Positions 33,530 through 43,195 of a DNA stretch of 64,000 bases are shown piece after piece (position 1 is the stretch's first letter; each line of letters starts with the position of its first letter). The stretch covers positions 1,178,001 to 1,242,000 of the forward strand of contig NZ_CP187926.1 in NCBI RefSeq assembly GCF_049933045.1. Reading direction: 5' to 3'. A program made the translations under genes and the position numbers. Source of the DNA: Pseudocolwellia sp049933045 (GTDB lineage: Bacteria > Pseudomonadota > Gammaproteobacteria > Enterobacterales > Alteromonadaceae). The notes below the pieces were generated by a model. The model did not search any database. It was not told the DNA's origin and saw only the letters and a list, made by a program, of their open reading frames with translations.

Positions 33530-36500
33530 ATGTCCTTGATTCAAGGGAAAAACAAAAATACCACCTCTCAAGGTGGGAGATTTAGGCTTTCACCTATAGC
33601 AAAATGGGTAAAAGCTGGAGTTATTACTTCGGTAGCTAGTACTTTTGCATTTTCGGCAACAGCACAAGACGCGGAAGCTGAAAGTATAAAAGCTGACAAG
33701 AATATAGAAGTTGTTGAAATTGTTGGTACTCGCAGAACAATTCAAAACCAAATTGCAATAAAGCGTGAAGCTACAACTGTTGTTGATGGTTTATCTGCTT
33801 CAGATATTGGTGATTTACCAGCGCTTTCAATTGGTGAGGCTCTAGAAACAATAACGGGTGCATCATCTCATCGTGAAAATGGTGGTGCTACTGAAATCAG
33901 TATCCGTGGTTTAGGTCCATTCCTAAGCGCAACACATATTAATGGCCGTGAAGCGACCAATGGCGGCGGTGACCGTTCAGTTAACTTTTCTCAGTTCCCT
34001 TCAGAATTAATGAAGAAAGTAGCTATTTATAAAACTCAAGATGCTTCTATGATTGAAGGTGGTGTTGCGGGTGTTATTACGCTTGAAACACTTAAACCTT
34101 TAGATTTTGGTGAGCGACGTATTCAAGGTGAAGTAAAAGGTAACTACAATCCTGACCAATCTAACGTTGAAAATTCACTTCAAGGTGATTTAGGTTACCG
34201 TGGAACTTTAAGTTTTGTTGACCAGTTTGAATTTGATAACGGTCAAGCAGTTGGTGTAAGTGTTGGTTGGCAACGTCAAGATATTAGTCAGCCAGAAGCT
34301 GAGTATAGAAGCTCAAGCCCGTCAGGCTCATCTTTGTGGGCATGTTTGAATGATCCTACAAATACCAATGAAGGTTTTTACCGCAGTACAGCAGGCGATT
34401 GTGAAGATCAAGTTAGCGGTTCGAGTAATCAAGGTTACAATACTGAAATTGATCCAGCTACAGGTAAAGCAGTAGATTCTGGTACACCATACGCATGGAC
34501 TGGTTCAAGCAGAAGTTTCCGTCAAAACGAAACGTCTGACGAAAGAGAAGCTTTATTTATCGCTTTACAATACCGTCCATCAGAGAGTTGGGATATAAAC
34601 TTTGACGCTCAAATTTCAGATCGTACCCAAACAGAATCTCGCCATGATTTAATCTTCTTGCAAAAGCGTGTTACTCCAGGCGTCACTGGGCAAAATCTTA
34701 TCACAAACGATGTGGGTGGTATTCTGCACTGGGAAGGTTCAGACCGTATCGAATCTGCTGGTGAATATTTTGAGCGTGAAGAAAACTACACAGCTTACGG
34801 TTTAAATATTGAACATTATGCTACTGAAGATTTAACCATTACTGTCGATATTGGTTATTCTGAAACAAACCGTGAAGAACTTCAAATATCTAACAGAGGA
34901 AGAACTAGCTCTGCTGATAATCCGTTTTCTTGGGATTTAGGTGAACAGATTCCTCATTTCACATTATCTGATTTTGATGTTACTGATATTTCAAACTTTT
35001 CTAGTGACCTTCGTACTCGTCTCGACCGAGAAAATGTTCGTGATAACGAAATTATTGGCGCACGAGTTGATTTTGACTACAAACTAGACGGCGATGTTTT
35101 TACTAGCATTCAAGGTGGATTTAGAGTTTCTGAATTGTCGTTTGTTCAATTTGGTGGTGTTAATAATAGTGGTAACGGTTCAAGAGCAGAGTTTACTATA
35201 GATGATCCTGAAGCTGGCCTTAATATACTTGAAGGCTGTCAAATAGACTTCCCTGAGTCGAGCTTTTTATCAAGCGTTTCTGACGGCAATATTATTACTA
35301 ATGTTGATAGTTCAGGTAATGTTATAGATAGTGGTACAGGCGCTTCGTGGGCAACTTATGATAATGAGTGTTTTGCTCAAGCAGTTGCTTCAGCTAATAA
35401 TGGTAGCTTGGAATATCCAGAAGTTGTTTACGAAAATTCAGGTACAAGTGACGTTACTGAAAAAACAACAGCTGTTTATGCAATGGCTAGTTATGATACT
35501 GAAATGTTTGGTAAGTTTATTCGTGGTAACTTTGGTGTACGTGTAGTAAATACCGACGTAACTTCTATTGGTTTTAGAGAAGATTTTAACGTTGTTACTG
35601 ATGAATTAGGTGTAGTAAGTTTAGAAGGTAATGGTGACATAGAACGTGTTGAAGGCGGTGGTGACTATACTAAAGTTTTACCAAGCTTCAACTTAGTTGT
35701 TGATTATGAAGAAAATATTATTTTAAGAGCAGGTGTGTTCCGTGCTATGTCAAGAGCCGATCCATCTGATTTAGGTTTTGATCGCTCATTCGTAACCGAT
35801 GACAACAGTGATCCAACATCAGTTAATGATTTATTAGTGGGTGCTGAAGGTTCTGGTAACCCTGATACTCAACCATTAATGTCATGGAACTATGATTTAG
35901 GTTTTGAGTGGTACCCTAACGATGACTCTATTGTTGCATTTGGTCTTTACTACAAAAAATTCAATGGCGGCTTCCAACAACAAACTGTATTAGAAGACTT
36001 TAACGTTGAAGGTGTTGATTTCTCTTTACCTATTACTAACTCAGTAACGAGTGATGATGAAAGTGAAATTATGGGCTTAGAAGCATCATTTTCATATCGT
36101 TGGGACAGTGGTGTTGGTGTGAAGTTTGGTTATAACTACGCAGATACTAACTTTGAGTTTGAAGATAGTCTCTACGGCGATACTTTCAACACTGACTTAG
36201 ATGGTACTACGACTCAACTTACGCAAGGTATTGTTCCTCCTGCTTCAGTACCAGGGTTTTCAGAGCATGTATTTAGTGGACAGTTATATTACCAAATCGG
36301 CGATTTCGACACTGCTCTTATCTACAAATATCGTAGTGAATACTTCCAACCTTATACTTCTAACGGCACAAGATTACGTTATGTAGATGAGGCAAAAGTT
36401 TGGGAAGCGCGTGCTTCTTACAAAATTAATAAACACGTTCGTGTTAAATTCTCTGCAATTAACTTGTTCAGTGAAGCTCGTAGTGATGACTACTTTGTTG

Positions 36501-36568
36501 AAGGTAACTTAGGTAGCGTTAGTGACTATGGACCTCGTATATTCGCAGGTGTCAGCGTTAAATATTAA
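33530..36568 (+). CDS. TonB-dependent receptor (probable alginate-oligosaccharide uptake)
   Basis: This 1012-residue receptor has a long N-region (SLIQGKNKNTTSQGGRFRLS) before the hydrophobic core AGVITSVASTFAFSATAQ. A TonB-box-like VVEIVGTRR follows, then the plug (DLPALSIGEALETITGAS, ISIRGLGPF) and a large barrel ending in AGVSVKY. It belongs to the same oligosaccharide-receptor class as the one at 3341 but is only distantly similar. ATG 33530 follows GGAG at a proper distance; the upstream ATG 33497 lies inside a duplicated leader repeat. It should import unsaturated alginate oligomers made by the adjacent PL7 lyase, an inference from context. A big lipoprotein follows 64 bases later. Confidence 0.93.
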   Translation: MSLIQGKNKNTTSQGGRFRLSPIAKWVKAGVITSVASTFAFSATAQDAEAESIKADKNIEVVEIVGTRRTIQNQIAIKREATTVVDGLSASDIGDLPALSIGEALETITGASSHRENGGATEISIRGLGPFLSATHINGREATNGGGDRSVNFSQFPSELMKKVAIYKTQDASMIEGGVAGVITLETLKPLDFGERRIQGEVKGNYNPDQSNVENSLQGDLGYRGTLSFVDQFEFDNGQAVGVSVGWQRQDISQPEAEYRSSSPSGSSLWACLNDPTNTNEGFYRSTAGDCEDQVSGSSNQGYNTEIDPATGKAVDSGTPYAWTGSSRSFRQNETSDEREALFIALQYRPSESWDINFDAQISDRTQTESRHDLIFLQKRVTPGVTGQNLITNDVGGILHWEGSDRIESAGEYFEREENYTAYGLNIEHYATEDLTITVDIGYSETNREELQISNRGRTSSADNPFSWDLGEQIPHFTLSDFDVTDISNFSSDLRTRLDRENVRDNEIIGARVDFDYKLDGDVFTSIQGGFRVSELSFVQFGGVNNSGNGSRAEFTIDDPEAGLNILEGCQIDFPESSFLSSVSDGNIITNVDSSGNVIDSGTGASWATYDNECFAQAVASANNGSLEYPEVVYENSGTSDVTEKTTAVYAMASYDTEMFGKFIRGNFGVRVVNTDVTSIGFREDFNVVTDELGVVSLEGNGDIERVEGGGDYTKVLPSFNLVVDYEENIILRAGVFRAMSRADPSDLGFDRSFVTDDNSDPTSVNDLLVGAEGSGNPDTQPLMSWNYDLGFEWYPNDDSIVAFGLYYKKFNGGFQQQTVLEDFNVEGVDFSLPITNSVTSDDESEIMGLEASFSYRWDSGVGVKFGYNYADTNFEFEDSLYGDTFNTDLDGTTTQLTQGIVPPASVPGFSEHVFSGQLYYQIGDFDTALIYKYRSEYFQPYTSNGTRLRYVDEAKVWEARASYKINKHVRVKFSAINLFSEARSDDYFVEGNLGSVSDYGPRIFAGVSVKY

Positions 36569-36632
36569 TCAAACTATGTACTCAATTAAAACGAGTTAAA
36601 TTATAAGAATTAAAATATTCGGAGTAGAAAAT

Positions 36633-39600
36633 ATGTTTAAGAAATCACTTATATCTGTGATCGTTGCTACAGCTTTAGCTGGTTGTGGCGGCGATGACAA
36701 CGCTCAACTAGATGGTAACAGTCGTGGTAGCATTGAAATAACTGGAAGCGATCTTTTCGCTGGTGGCGAACTATCAGCATTGGCTACTGATGCTGACGGA
36801 ATTCAAGCAGATACGCTTGTTTACGTTTGGTCAACAGGTACTATTGGCACAACTTACACAATTACTGAAGCTGACGAAGGTTCTCCTATCTCAGTTTCAG
36901 CTAATTATACTGATAATGCAGGCTTTACAGAAGGTGTAGGTGCTTCTACTGAAGAAATTAAGCCAACATTTAACGTATCTGCTAGCATTGTTAAAGGCCC
37001 TGTTGAAGGTGCAACTTGTGAAATATTCGAAGTTAATGCAAACGGTGAAGCTATTCTTCCTCAACAAGCAGATGCGCCCTCTGATGCTTTAGGTAACGTT
37101 TTATTTACAGACGCTCATATTGCAAATAACGGCTTGCTTTCATGTACTGGCGGTTCTTACATCGATGAATCAACAGGTTTAACATTAGACGCGCCATTAA
37201 TGAGATCAGTGGTAAAAGTAGTTGACGATATTGTTGAAACAGATGACGAAGGTAATGAGACGGTTACTGTAGCACCTGTATATGTAATATCACCATTAAC
37301 CGAAATTGTTGTTCAAAACACAGAGGCTAACTTTAATAACTTTGATGAAGTAGCTGAAAGTATAAATGCCCGTTTTGGTATTCGTTTCGACACAACTGAA
37401 GTAGCTCCTACGGTAGTGGGTACTGATAGTCTTGGTGCTGATGGCGCTGAGAATAGTGACAGATATGGTTCTGTATTAGCACTAATATCTCAACTTGATG
37501 CAGACAATACAGATGCTGACATATCAACGGTTATTACAGACCTTTCTACTGATATTGCTGATGGTGATTTTGCTGATTCTTTAGATATATTTGAAACAGC
37601 ACAAACTAATCTTCAAACTACTTCTGAAGTTGCTAGCTTCGTTGATTCAAATTTGCTTGACATAATTGGTGCTTCTGTAGGTTATAACGACACTCAAGTA
37701 GTGGCAATTATTGAAGGTGACCTAAGTGGTACTGCGAGAAATACTGCAGAGGAGAATTTTACTGGTACGTTAACTGTTATTGATCCTAACTTTAATGAAG
37801 ATTCTTTTATCGAACAAACCGACGTAGCACTTATTTATGGTACGTTCAGTATCAGCAGTGACGGAGTTTGGACATATACGGTTAACACTGAAAACGAAAT
37901 ATTAGCTGCTCTTGAAGTAGGTGCTTCTGTAAATGACCCTGTTACTGTCCAATCTGCTGATGGCACTACTGCCCAAATTGATATTCGCGTTGCTGCGCTT
38001 ACTCAAGTTGTGGAAATAACCAATACTGATGACGATACAGGTGAAATTTTATTTAGAGTTGAAAATCTTCGTCAAGGTAAACTTAGCGCATCTTTCTTAA
38101 AAGAAGTTGCAATAGGTAGTGATGGAAACAGTAAAGATGCTTATATTAAGCTTGGTGGTTCATCTGGTAGCAATAGTGAATCACTTATAGATTTACGAAT
38201 TCAAGGTGATCAAACGTCAATTGACGCTAACGGTACTGAAACTCCAATAGCTCCTCGTTTATTTGTTCGAAATACTGACAGTGACATTTATCCTGGCGAT
38301 TCACTGATTGAAGACTTTAACGAAAATCAGTTTTACGACATAGACATTACATGGGACTTGGATGCAGTTGAGCAAGTTACAGTAATGCTTGATGGTGAAG
38401 TTATTTTTGGAGGTTCATTCTCTACTCCAGCAGTTGTAGATTCTGACTTTGAAAACTTAGATCAGTGGTTCGCTGATGGTATTCAAACTATTCAATTCAG
38501 ATTTGGTGATAATGGTACAACTATCCCATTTGGTTCTTATTTTATTGATAATATTGAATTGTTTTCTGATACGGCTGGTACTGATACCGCAAGCGTATTC
38601 TCAGATGACTTTGAAGGCTATACATTAGGTGATGATTTAAGTGATACCACCAGCCCATACACTACATCTGTTTACGCTGAAGTTGCAGTATTTGACGCAG
38701 GTGATGGTACTGTAGAACAGACACCAGCTGTCTTCTTTGACCTTGGAGGCGCAATTGCTAGCGATGAAGCCTCTGTAACAGGTGCTATTAGCGTACAGGA
38801 TATCAATGAAGGCGAAGCGTCAATTACAGCAGCAACGATTGTTGGAACTTACGGTACATTCAATATTGAAGTTGATGGTTCTTGGACGTATACACTTGAT
38901 ACTAACAACGCAACTATTGCTGCGTTAATTGTGGGTGAACGTGAAACTGATACTTTCACAATTACATCAAGTGACGGAACTACTGCTGAGTTTAATGTTT
39001 TAATTAACGGCACTATTGTTGTAGCTACAGGAGCAAACAATGTTGCTGTAATGTCTGATACAACAACAACGGCTGATGCTGAATTGCGTTTAACAACAGA
39101 CGCACTTGCTGAAGGTTCTATTTCTACAACTATTAAACTACAAGCAATCTCTGGGTTCACTGCTACCCCAGATGTTTCAGAAGATAATACTGCTTATATT
39201 AGTGTTTATGGTGGTTCTGCATCTTCAAGTAACTTAACGGGTGAGATTATCTTTAGTAATGGTGCCATTAAGTATCGTGATGCATCAAAGGATCAACAAA
39301 CTATTACAGGCTTAACTTACGCTGATGATACTGATATTGACGTAGTGCTTGAATGGTCTGCAACAGGTTACTCTGTTTCAATTGATGGTGGCACAACGTT
39401 CTTCGGACCTTATGTTGCAATTAATACAGGTACAGCAACAGAAACGTATCAAGTTCGTATTGGTAGCTCAGGTAAAGAGTCAGCGAAAGAGTTATTAGCT
39501 GATGAAATCGTGGTTGCTGATGCAGCAGGTACGGCAATTCTAACTGAAAACTTTGAAACTTTTGCCGATGGTGAAGATTTAAGTACGTCTTATTCAAGCT

Positions 39601-40235
39601 CTGCTGAATCAACAGTTAGAACCATCGCAGGAACTGAGGTAAACCTTGTTGCTGTAATGTCTGATACAACAACAACGGCTGATGCTGAATTGCGTTTAAC
39701 AACAGACGCACTTGCTGAAGGTTCTATTTCTACAACTATTAAACTACAAGCAATCTCTGGGTTCACTGCTACCCCAGATGTTTCAGAAGATAATACTGCT
39801 TATATTAGTGTTTATGGTGGTTCTGCATCTTCAAGTAACTTAACGGGTGAGATTATCTTTAGTAATGGTGCCATTAAGTATCGTGATGCATCAAAGGATC
39901 AACAAACTATTACAGGCTTAACTTACGCTGATGATACTGATATTGACGTAGTGCTTGAATGGTCTACAACAGGTTACTCTGTTTCAATTGATGGTGGCAC
40001 AACGTTCTTCGGACCTTATGTTGCAATTAATACAGGTACAGCAACAGAAACGTATCAAGTTCGTATTGGTAGCTCAGGTAAAGAGTCAGCGAAAGAGTTA
40101 TTAGCTGATGAAATCGTGGTTGCTGATGCAGCAGGTACGGCGATTCTAACTGAAAACTTTGAAAATTTTGCTGTGAATGATGATCTAAGCACTACATACT
40201 CTAGTTCTGCTGAAGCAACTGTTCAAGAACAATAA
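36633..40235 (+). CDS. Large surface lipoprotein with VCBS-like and duplicated carbohydrate-binding-like domains
   Basis: This 1200-residue protein has a lipobox LAGC (Cys18) and is very acidic and Thr/Asp-rich. VCBS-like segments lie at about 360-460 and 705-795 (YGTFNIEVDGSWTYTLD). A lectin-like region spans about 460-690 (DAYIKLGGSSGSNSESLIDL). The last 400 residues are two nearly identical 202-residue modules beginning VAVMSDTTTTADAELRL, likely beta-sandwich carbohydrate-binding domains. No enzymatic motif is visible. It follows the TonB receptor by 64 bases, so it is probably a surface glycan-binding partner for alginate. Such lipoproteins occur in alginate loci of marine gammaproteobacteria. 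Function is inferred from architecture and position. Confidence 0.8.
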   Translation: MFKKSLISVIVATALAGCGGDDNAQLDGNSRGSIEITGSDLFAGGELSALATDADGIQADTLVYVWSTGTIGTTYTITEADEGSPISVSANYTDNAGFTEGVGASTEEIKPTFNVSASIVKGPVEGATCEIFEVNANGEAILPQQADAPSDALGNVLFTDAHIANNGLLSCTGGSYIDESTGLTLDAPLMRSVVKVVDDIVETDDEGNETVTVAPVYVISPLTEIVVQNTEANFNNFDEVAESINARFGIRFDTTEVAPTVVGTDSLGADGAENSDRYGSVLALISQLDADNTDADISTVITDLSTDIADGDFADSLDIFETAQTNLQTTSEVASFVDSNLLDIIGASVGYNDTQVVAIIEGDLSGTARNTAEENFTGTLTVIDPNFNEDSFIEQTDVALIYGTFSISSDGVWTYTVNTENEILAALEVGASVNDPVTVQSADGTTAQIDIRVAALTQVVEITNTDDDTGEILFRVENLRQGKLSASFLKEVAIGSDGNSKDAYIKLGGSSGSNSESLIDLRIQGDQTSIDANGTETPIAPRLFVRNTDSDIYPGDSLIEDFNENQFYDIDITWDLDAVEQVTVMLDGEVIFGGSFSTPAVVDSDFENLDQWFADGIQTIQFRFGDNGTTIPFGSYFIDNIELFSDTAGTDTASVFSDDFEGYTLGDDLSDTTSPYTTSVYAEVAVFDAGDGTVEQTPAVFFDLGGAIASDEASVTGAISVQDINEGEASITAATIVGTYGTFNIEVDGSWTYTLDTNNATIAALIVGERETDTFTITSSDGTTAEFNVLINGTIVVATGANNVAVMSDTTTTADAELRLTTDALAEGSISTTIKLQAISGFTATPDVSEDNTAYISVYGGSASSSNLTGEIIFSNGAIKYRDASKDQQTITGLTYADDTDIDVVLEWSATGYSVSIDGGTTFFGPYVAINTGTATETYQVRIGSSGKESAKELLADEIVVADAAGTAILTENFETFADGEDLSTSYSSSAESTVRTIAGTEVNLVAVMSDTTTTADAELRLTTDALAEGSISTTIKLQAISGFTATPDVSEDNTAYISVYGGSASSSNLTGEIIFSNGAIKYRDASKDQQTITGLTYADDTDIDVVLEWSTTGYSVSIDGGTTFFGPYVAINTGTATETYQVRIGSSGKESAKELLADEIVVADAAGTAILTENFENFAVNDDLSTTYSSSAEATVQEQ
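39042..40173 (+). repeat. 606-bp near-identical tandem duplication inside lipoprotein gene
   Basis: Copy 1 (39042-39647) and copy 2 (39648-40173) have a period of 606 bp, exactly 202 codons. Over about 520 bases I see only a few mismatches, for example TCTGCAACA versus TCTACAACA and GCAATTCTA versus GCGATTCTA. The linker parts differ more. Confidence 0.92.
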
Positions 40236-40276
40236 TTATTTTGAAGTTTTAGATTGATCTTTATACGATTATGTTT

Positions 40277-40309
40277 AAAATGCCGCTTATTAATAAGCGG
40301 CATTTTTTT
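40277..40309 (+). terminator. Terminator of the alginate locus
   Basis: ATGCCGCTTAT (40280-40290) pairs with ATAAGCGGCAT, with a minimal loop, A-run before and T-run after. It marks the end of the receptor-lipoprotein transcript. Confidence 0.95.
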
Positions 40310-40710
40310 GTCTTGATTTTCTTATTAACTGTTGTTAAGTGCTAAATAGCTATTTTCATTGAAGTATTCTGGGATTTTATATATCTAAACCAAATACGAT
40401 AGAGGACAGGTACTTTGAAGTAACTCTATGAAACCACAACATTTATCATAATAGGAACTATCAAAAATTCAGTATAATTATTTACAACATTATATTAAAA
40501 ACTGGAAGGGTAAGAACGTAGATTTGAATAGAGTCAAAAGCAAAACTATACGACTCCATTGAGGTTAAACACCAAATTGTGTGTAGTTTCATGTTTAGCT
40601 AGTTTTAAAATATCTAGCTATAAGCCTTTGAAAAAATAGGTGAATGATAATAACACAAGGTTATTAGATAAAATGTTTAATCCAGTTGGTCTAAATTATT
40701 AAATCTAACA
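40310..40710. other. Intergenic stretch without recognisable gene
   Basis: About 400 AT-rich bases between two terminators. I see no ORF with a ribosome site, RNA gene or repeat. Confidence 0.5.
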
Positions 40711-40715
40711 TACTA

Positions 40716-40752
40716 AAAAGGCTTTAACTCTTGCGAGTTAAAGCCTTTTTTA
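40716..40752 (-). terminator. Bidirectional terminator after ybiT
   Basis: AAAAGGCTTTAACTC pairs with GAGTTAAAGCCTTTTT around a TTGC loop. It lies 40 bases past the ybiT stop on the minus strand. Confidence 0.93.
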
Positions 40753-40792
40753 TTTTTGTAACTTACTGTAGTACAGTCTATTACTTTATCTA

Positions 40793-42388
40793 TTAACCTT
40801 CTTGAGACGCTAAATACTCATTATAAGTACCAGCAAAGTCTGTGTGGCAATTACTTTTTAATTCAATAACACGAGTTGCTATACTTGAAACAAACTCACG
40901 GTCATGACTGACAAATACAATAGTACCTTCAAAGTTTTCCATCGCCATATTTAACGATTCGATTGATTCCATATCCATGTGGTTAGTAGGTTCATCCATG
41001 ACTAAAATGTTAGGTTTCTGCATCATTATTTTACCAAATAACATACGACCTTGTTCACCACCTGATAATACTTTAACTGATTTGTTAATATCGTCTGCTG
41101 AAAATAATAAACGACCTAAATAGCCACGAACAGCCTGTTCATCATCAGTAGGTTGGCGCCATTGGCTCATCCATTCAAACAATGTCATGTCTGTTTCAAA
41201 TTCATGTGCATGGTCTTGCGCGTAATAACCAATGTTTACATTGTCTGACCACGTTAATTCGCCAGAGTCATTAGCATAACCTGCATCATTCATTAACATA
41301 CGTAAGAAGGTAGTTTTACCTATGCCGTTTTCGCCAATGACCGCAACACGTTCGCCCACTTCTATCATCATAGATAAATCTTTTAATACGTGGTTGTCGT
41401 CAAAGCTTTTGTTTACGTTCTCAAGTACCAGTGCATTTCTGAATAATTTCTTTTCTAGTTCAAAACGAATAAATGGATTAACACGACTTGACGGTTTAAC
41501 GTCAGTTAATTGAATTTTGTCTATACGTTTCGCACGAGAGGTTGCTTGTTTTGCTTTTGAAGCGTTTGCTGAGAAGCGAGCAACAAAAGCTTGAAGTTCG
41601 CCAATTTGTGCTTTTTTCTTAGCGTTATCAGCAATAAGTTGAGCTCTAGCTTGTGTAGAAGCCAACATGTATTCGTCGTAATTACCTGGGAATACATTTA
41701 ACTCGCCGTAATCTAAATCAGCCATGTGCGTACATACGGAGTTTAAGAAATGTCTATCATGCGAGATGATGATCATGGTTGAATTACGTTCGTTTAACGT
41801 TTCTTCTAGCCATTGAATAGTATGAATATCCAAGTTGTTGGTTGGTTCGTCGAGTAATAAAATATCAGGATCAGAGAATAACGCTTGAGCCAATAGAACA
41901 CGAAGCTTCCAACCTGGCGCAACTTCACTCATTAAACCGTAATGTTGGTCAACTGGAATACCAACGCCCATAAGCAATTCACCAGCACGACTTTCTGCAC
42001 TGTAACCGTCCATCTCTGCATATTCAGATTCTAAGTCACCAACACGCATACCATCTGCTTCACTCATTTCTGGTAAGGCGTAAATACGATCACGTTCTTC
42101 TTTAATTGCCCATAACTCGGTATGACCCATAATTACCGTATCTATTACAGTTGACGCTTCAAAACCGAATTGGTCTTGGCGTAATTTACCAATACGTTCG
42201 TTTGGATCTAAATTTACATTACCGCTGCTTTGCTCTAAATCACCACCAAGTATTTTCATGAAGGTAGATTTACCACAACCATTGGCGCCAATTAAACCGT
42301 AGCGATTACCGCCACCGAATTTTTGTGAGATGTTTTCGAAAAGAGGTTTTGCACCGAATTGTTGAGTGATGTTGTTAGCTTGAAGCAT
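40793..42388 (-). CDS. ybiT: ABC-F family ATPase YbiT
   Basis: This 531-residue soluble protein has two ABC ATPase domains and no membrane part. ABC-F proteins bind the ribosomal E site and rescue or regulate translation. Walker A motifs are GANGCGKST and GENGIGKTT; signatures are APGWKLRV (degenerate) and LSGGEQGRM; DEPTNNLD and DEPTNHMD are the Walker B regions. Between the two domains a Lys/Arg/Gln-rich linker (AKKKAQIGELQAF) forms the P-site tRNA interaction motif. Length (530) and the GNYDEYMLA segment fit YbiT rather than EttA (555) or Uup. Monocistronic. Confidence 0.92.
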   Translation of the reverse strand: MLQANNITQQFGAKPLFENISQKFGGGNRYGLIGANGCGKSTFMKILGGDLEQSSGNVNLDPNERIGKLRQDQFGFEASTVIDTVIMGHTELWAIKEERDRIYALPEMSEADGMRVGDLESEYAEMDGYSAESRAGELLMGVGIPVDQHYGLMSEVAPGWKLRVLLAQALFSDPDILLLDEPTNNLDIHTIQWLEETLNERNSTMIIISHDRHFLNSVCTHMADLDYGELNVFPGNYDEYMLASTQARAQLIADNAKKKAQIGELQAFVARFSANASKAKQATSRAKRIDKIQLTDVKPSSRVNPFIRFELEKKLFRNALVLENVNKSFDDNHVLKDLSMMIEVGERVAVIGENGIGKTTFLRMLMNDAGYANDSGELTWSDNVNIGYYAQDHAHEFETDMTLFEWMSQWRQPTDDEQAVRGYLGRLLFSADDINKSVKVLSGGEQGRMLFGKIMMQKPNILVMDEPTNHMDMESIESLNMAMENFEGTIVFVSHDREFVSSIATRVIELKSNCHTDFAGTYNEYLASQEG

Positions 42389-42631
42389 GAGTAGAATGTA
42401 TTCCTAAGTACTGTATTTTAATGCCGTAATTATACAAGGCTTATAGTTAAATAACCATTTTAGTGTTTTTAAAGCTCTAATGAATTTTAATGTTTTTTAT
42501 AAAATTGATAAATGTTATTTTTATACTTTAAGATATTAATTTATATGAATATTTATTGGTAATACGTGGTTTTTTCTGTAATGATAATGACTAATATGGA
42601 ATATATAATAAAATTGGAAATATAAATAAAC

Positions 42632-43123
42632 ATGAAATATTTATTAACAAGCTTAATTTTAGTATTAACTCTGAGTGGTTGTTCAGGTAATGGAATGTCT
42701 AATGTTAAACAACTAAAAGCTAATGATTTTAAACAAGCAAAAACTCAAATAGTTATGATTGAAGATGATAAGCAGAGAAAGTCAGTTAAGAATGTATTGT
42801 CGGATTGGATGATTAGTAACGGATATGATGTAGCTGATTATGAAGTTAGGGTTATTGAAAAGCTGAAGGATGGACAGGTTTTATTCAAATACAATGCTAA
42901 TTGGTGGTGGGATGTAGCATCATATATGCGTTATGCAAACTTAGAGCTAATTGACAAAAATGGAAGTGTACTGGCTAGTGTCGATTTTGATTCAGTAAAA
43001 TATGGTGGAATGGACAAGTTTGGTGATGCAGAGCGACGCTTAAAAATATTAATGGAAGTACTAATGAATGAAATGGATACGGTGAACGCAGAAAAATGTT
43101 TAGAGCTTGGTTGCAAAAATTAA
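42632..43123 (+). CDS. Small lipoprotein of unknown function
   Basis: This 163-residue protein has a lipoprotein signal: hydrophobic LTSLILVLTLSGC with Cys at residue 17. The mature part contains a repeated Trp cluster (NANWWWDVASYM) and AELDKNGSVLASVDF-like strands. That pattern resembles Sbal_3080-type lipoproteins of Shewanella and relatives, but I do not know a function. Four cysteines in total; two near the C-terminus (EKCLELGCKN) could form a disulfide. It is transcribed alone and is followed by a perfect-stem terminator. Confidence 0.7.
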   Translation: MKYLLTSLILVLTLSGCSGNGMSNVKQLKANDFKQAKTQIVMIEDDKQRKSVKNVLSDWMISNGYDVADYEVRVIEKLKDGQVLFKYNANWWWDVASYMRYANLELIDKNGSVLASVDFDSVKYGGMDKFGDAERRLKILMEVLMNEMDTVNAEKCLELGCKN

Positions 43124-43151
43124 AAATCGTTTTTAAGTTTAATTAGCTTTT

Positions 43152-43190
43152 ATCCACCTATACTTTTAAAAGTATAGGTGGATTTTTCTT
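43152..43190. terminator. Bidirectional terminator, 32-nt perfect palindrome
   Basis: ATCCACCTATACTTTT is followed directly by its exact reverse complement (43152-43183), then TTTTCTT. It serves the lipoprotein gene and perhaps the convergent ygiQ. Confidence 0.9.
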
Positions 43191-43195
43191 ATAAA

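Noticed and set aside
37701..39015. RTX toxin or calcium-binding adhesin reading of the acidic lipoprotein
   Set aside because: No GGxGxDxxx nonapeptides and no type I secretion signal; it has a lipobox and VCBS-like segments instead.
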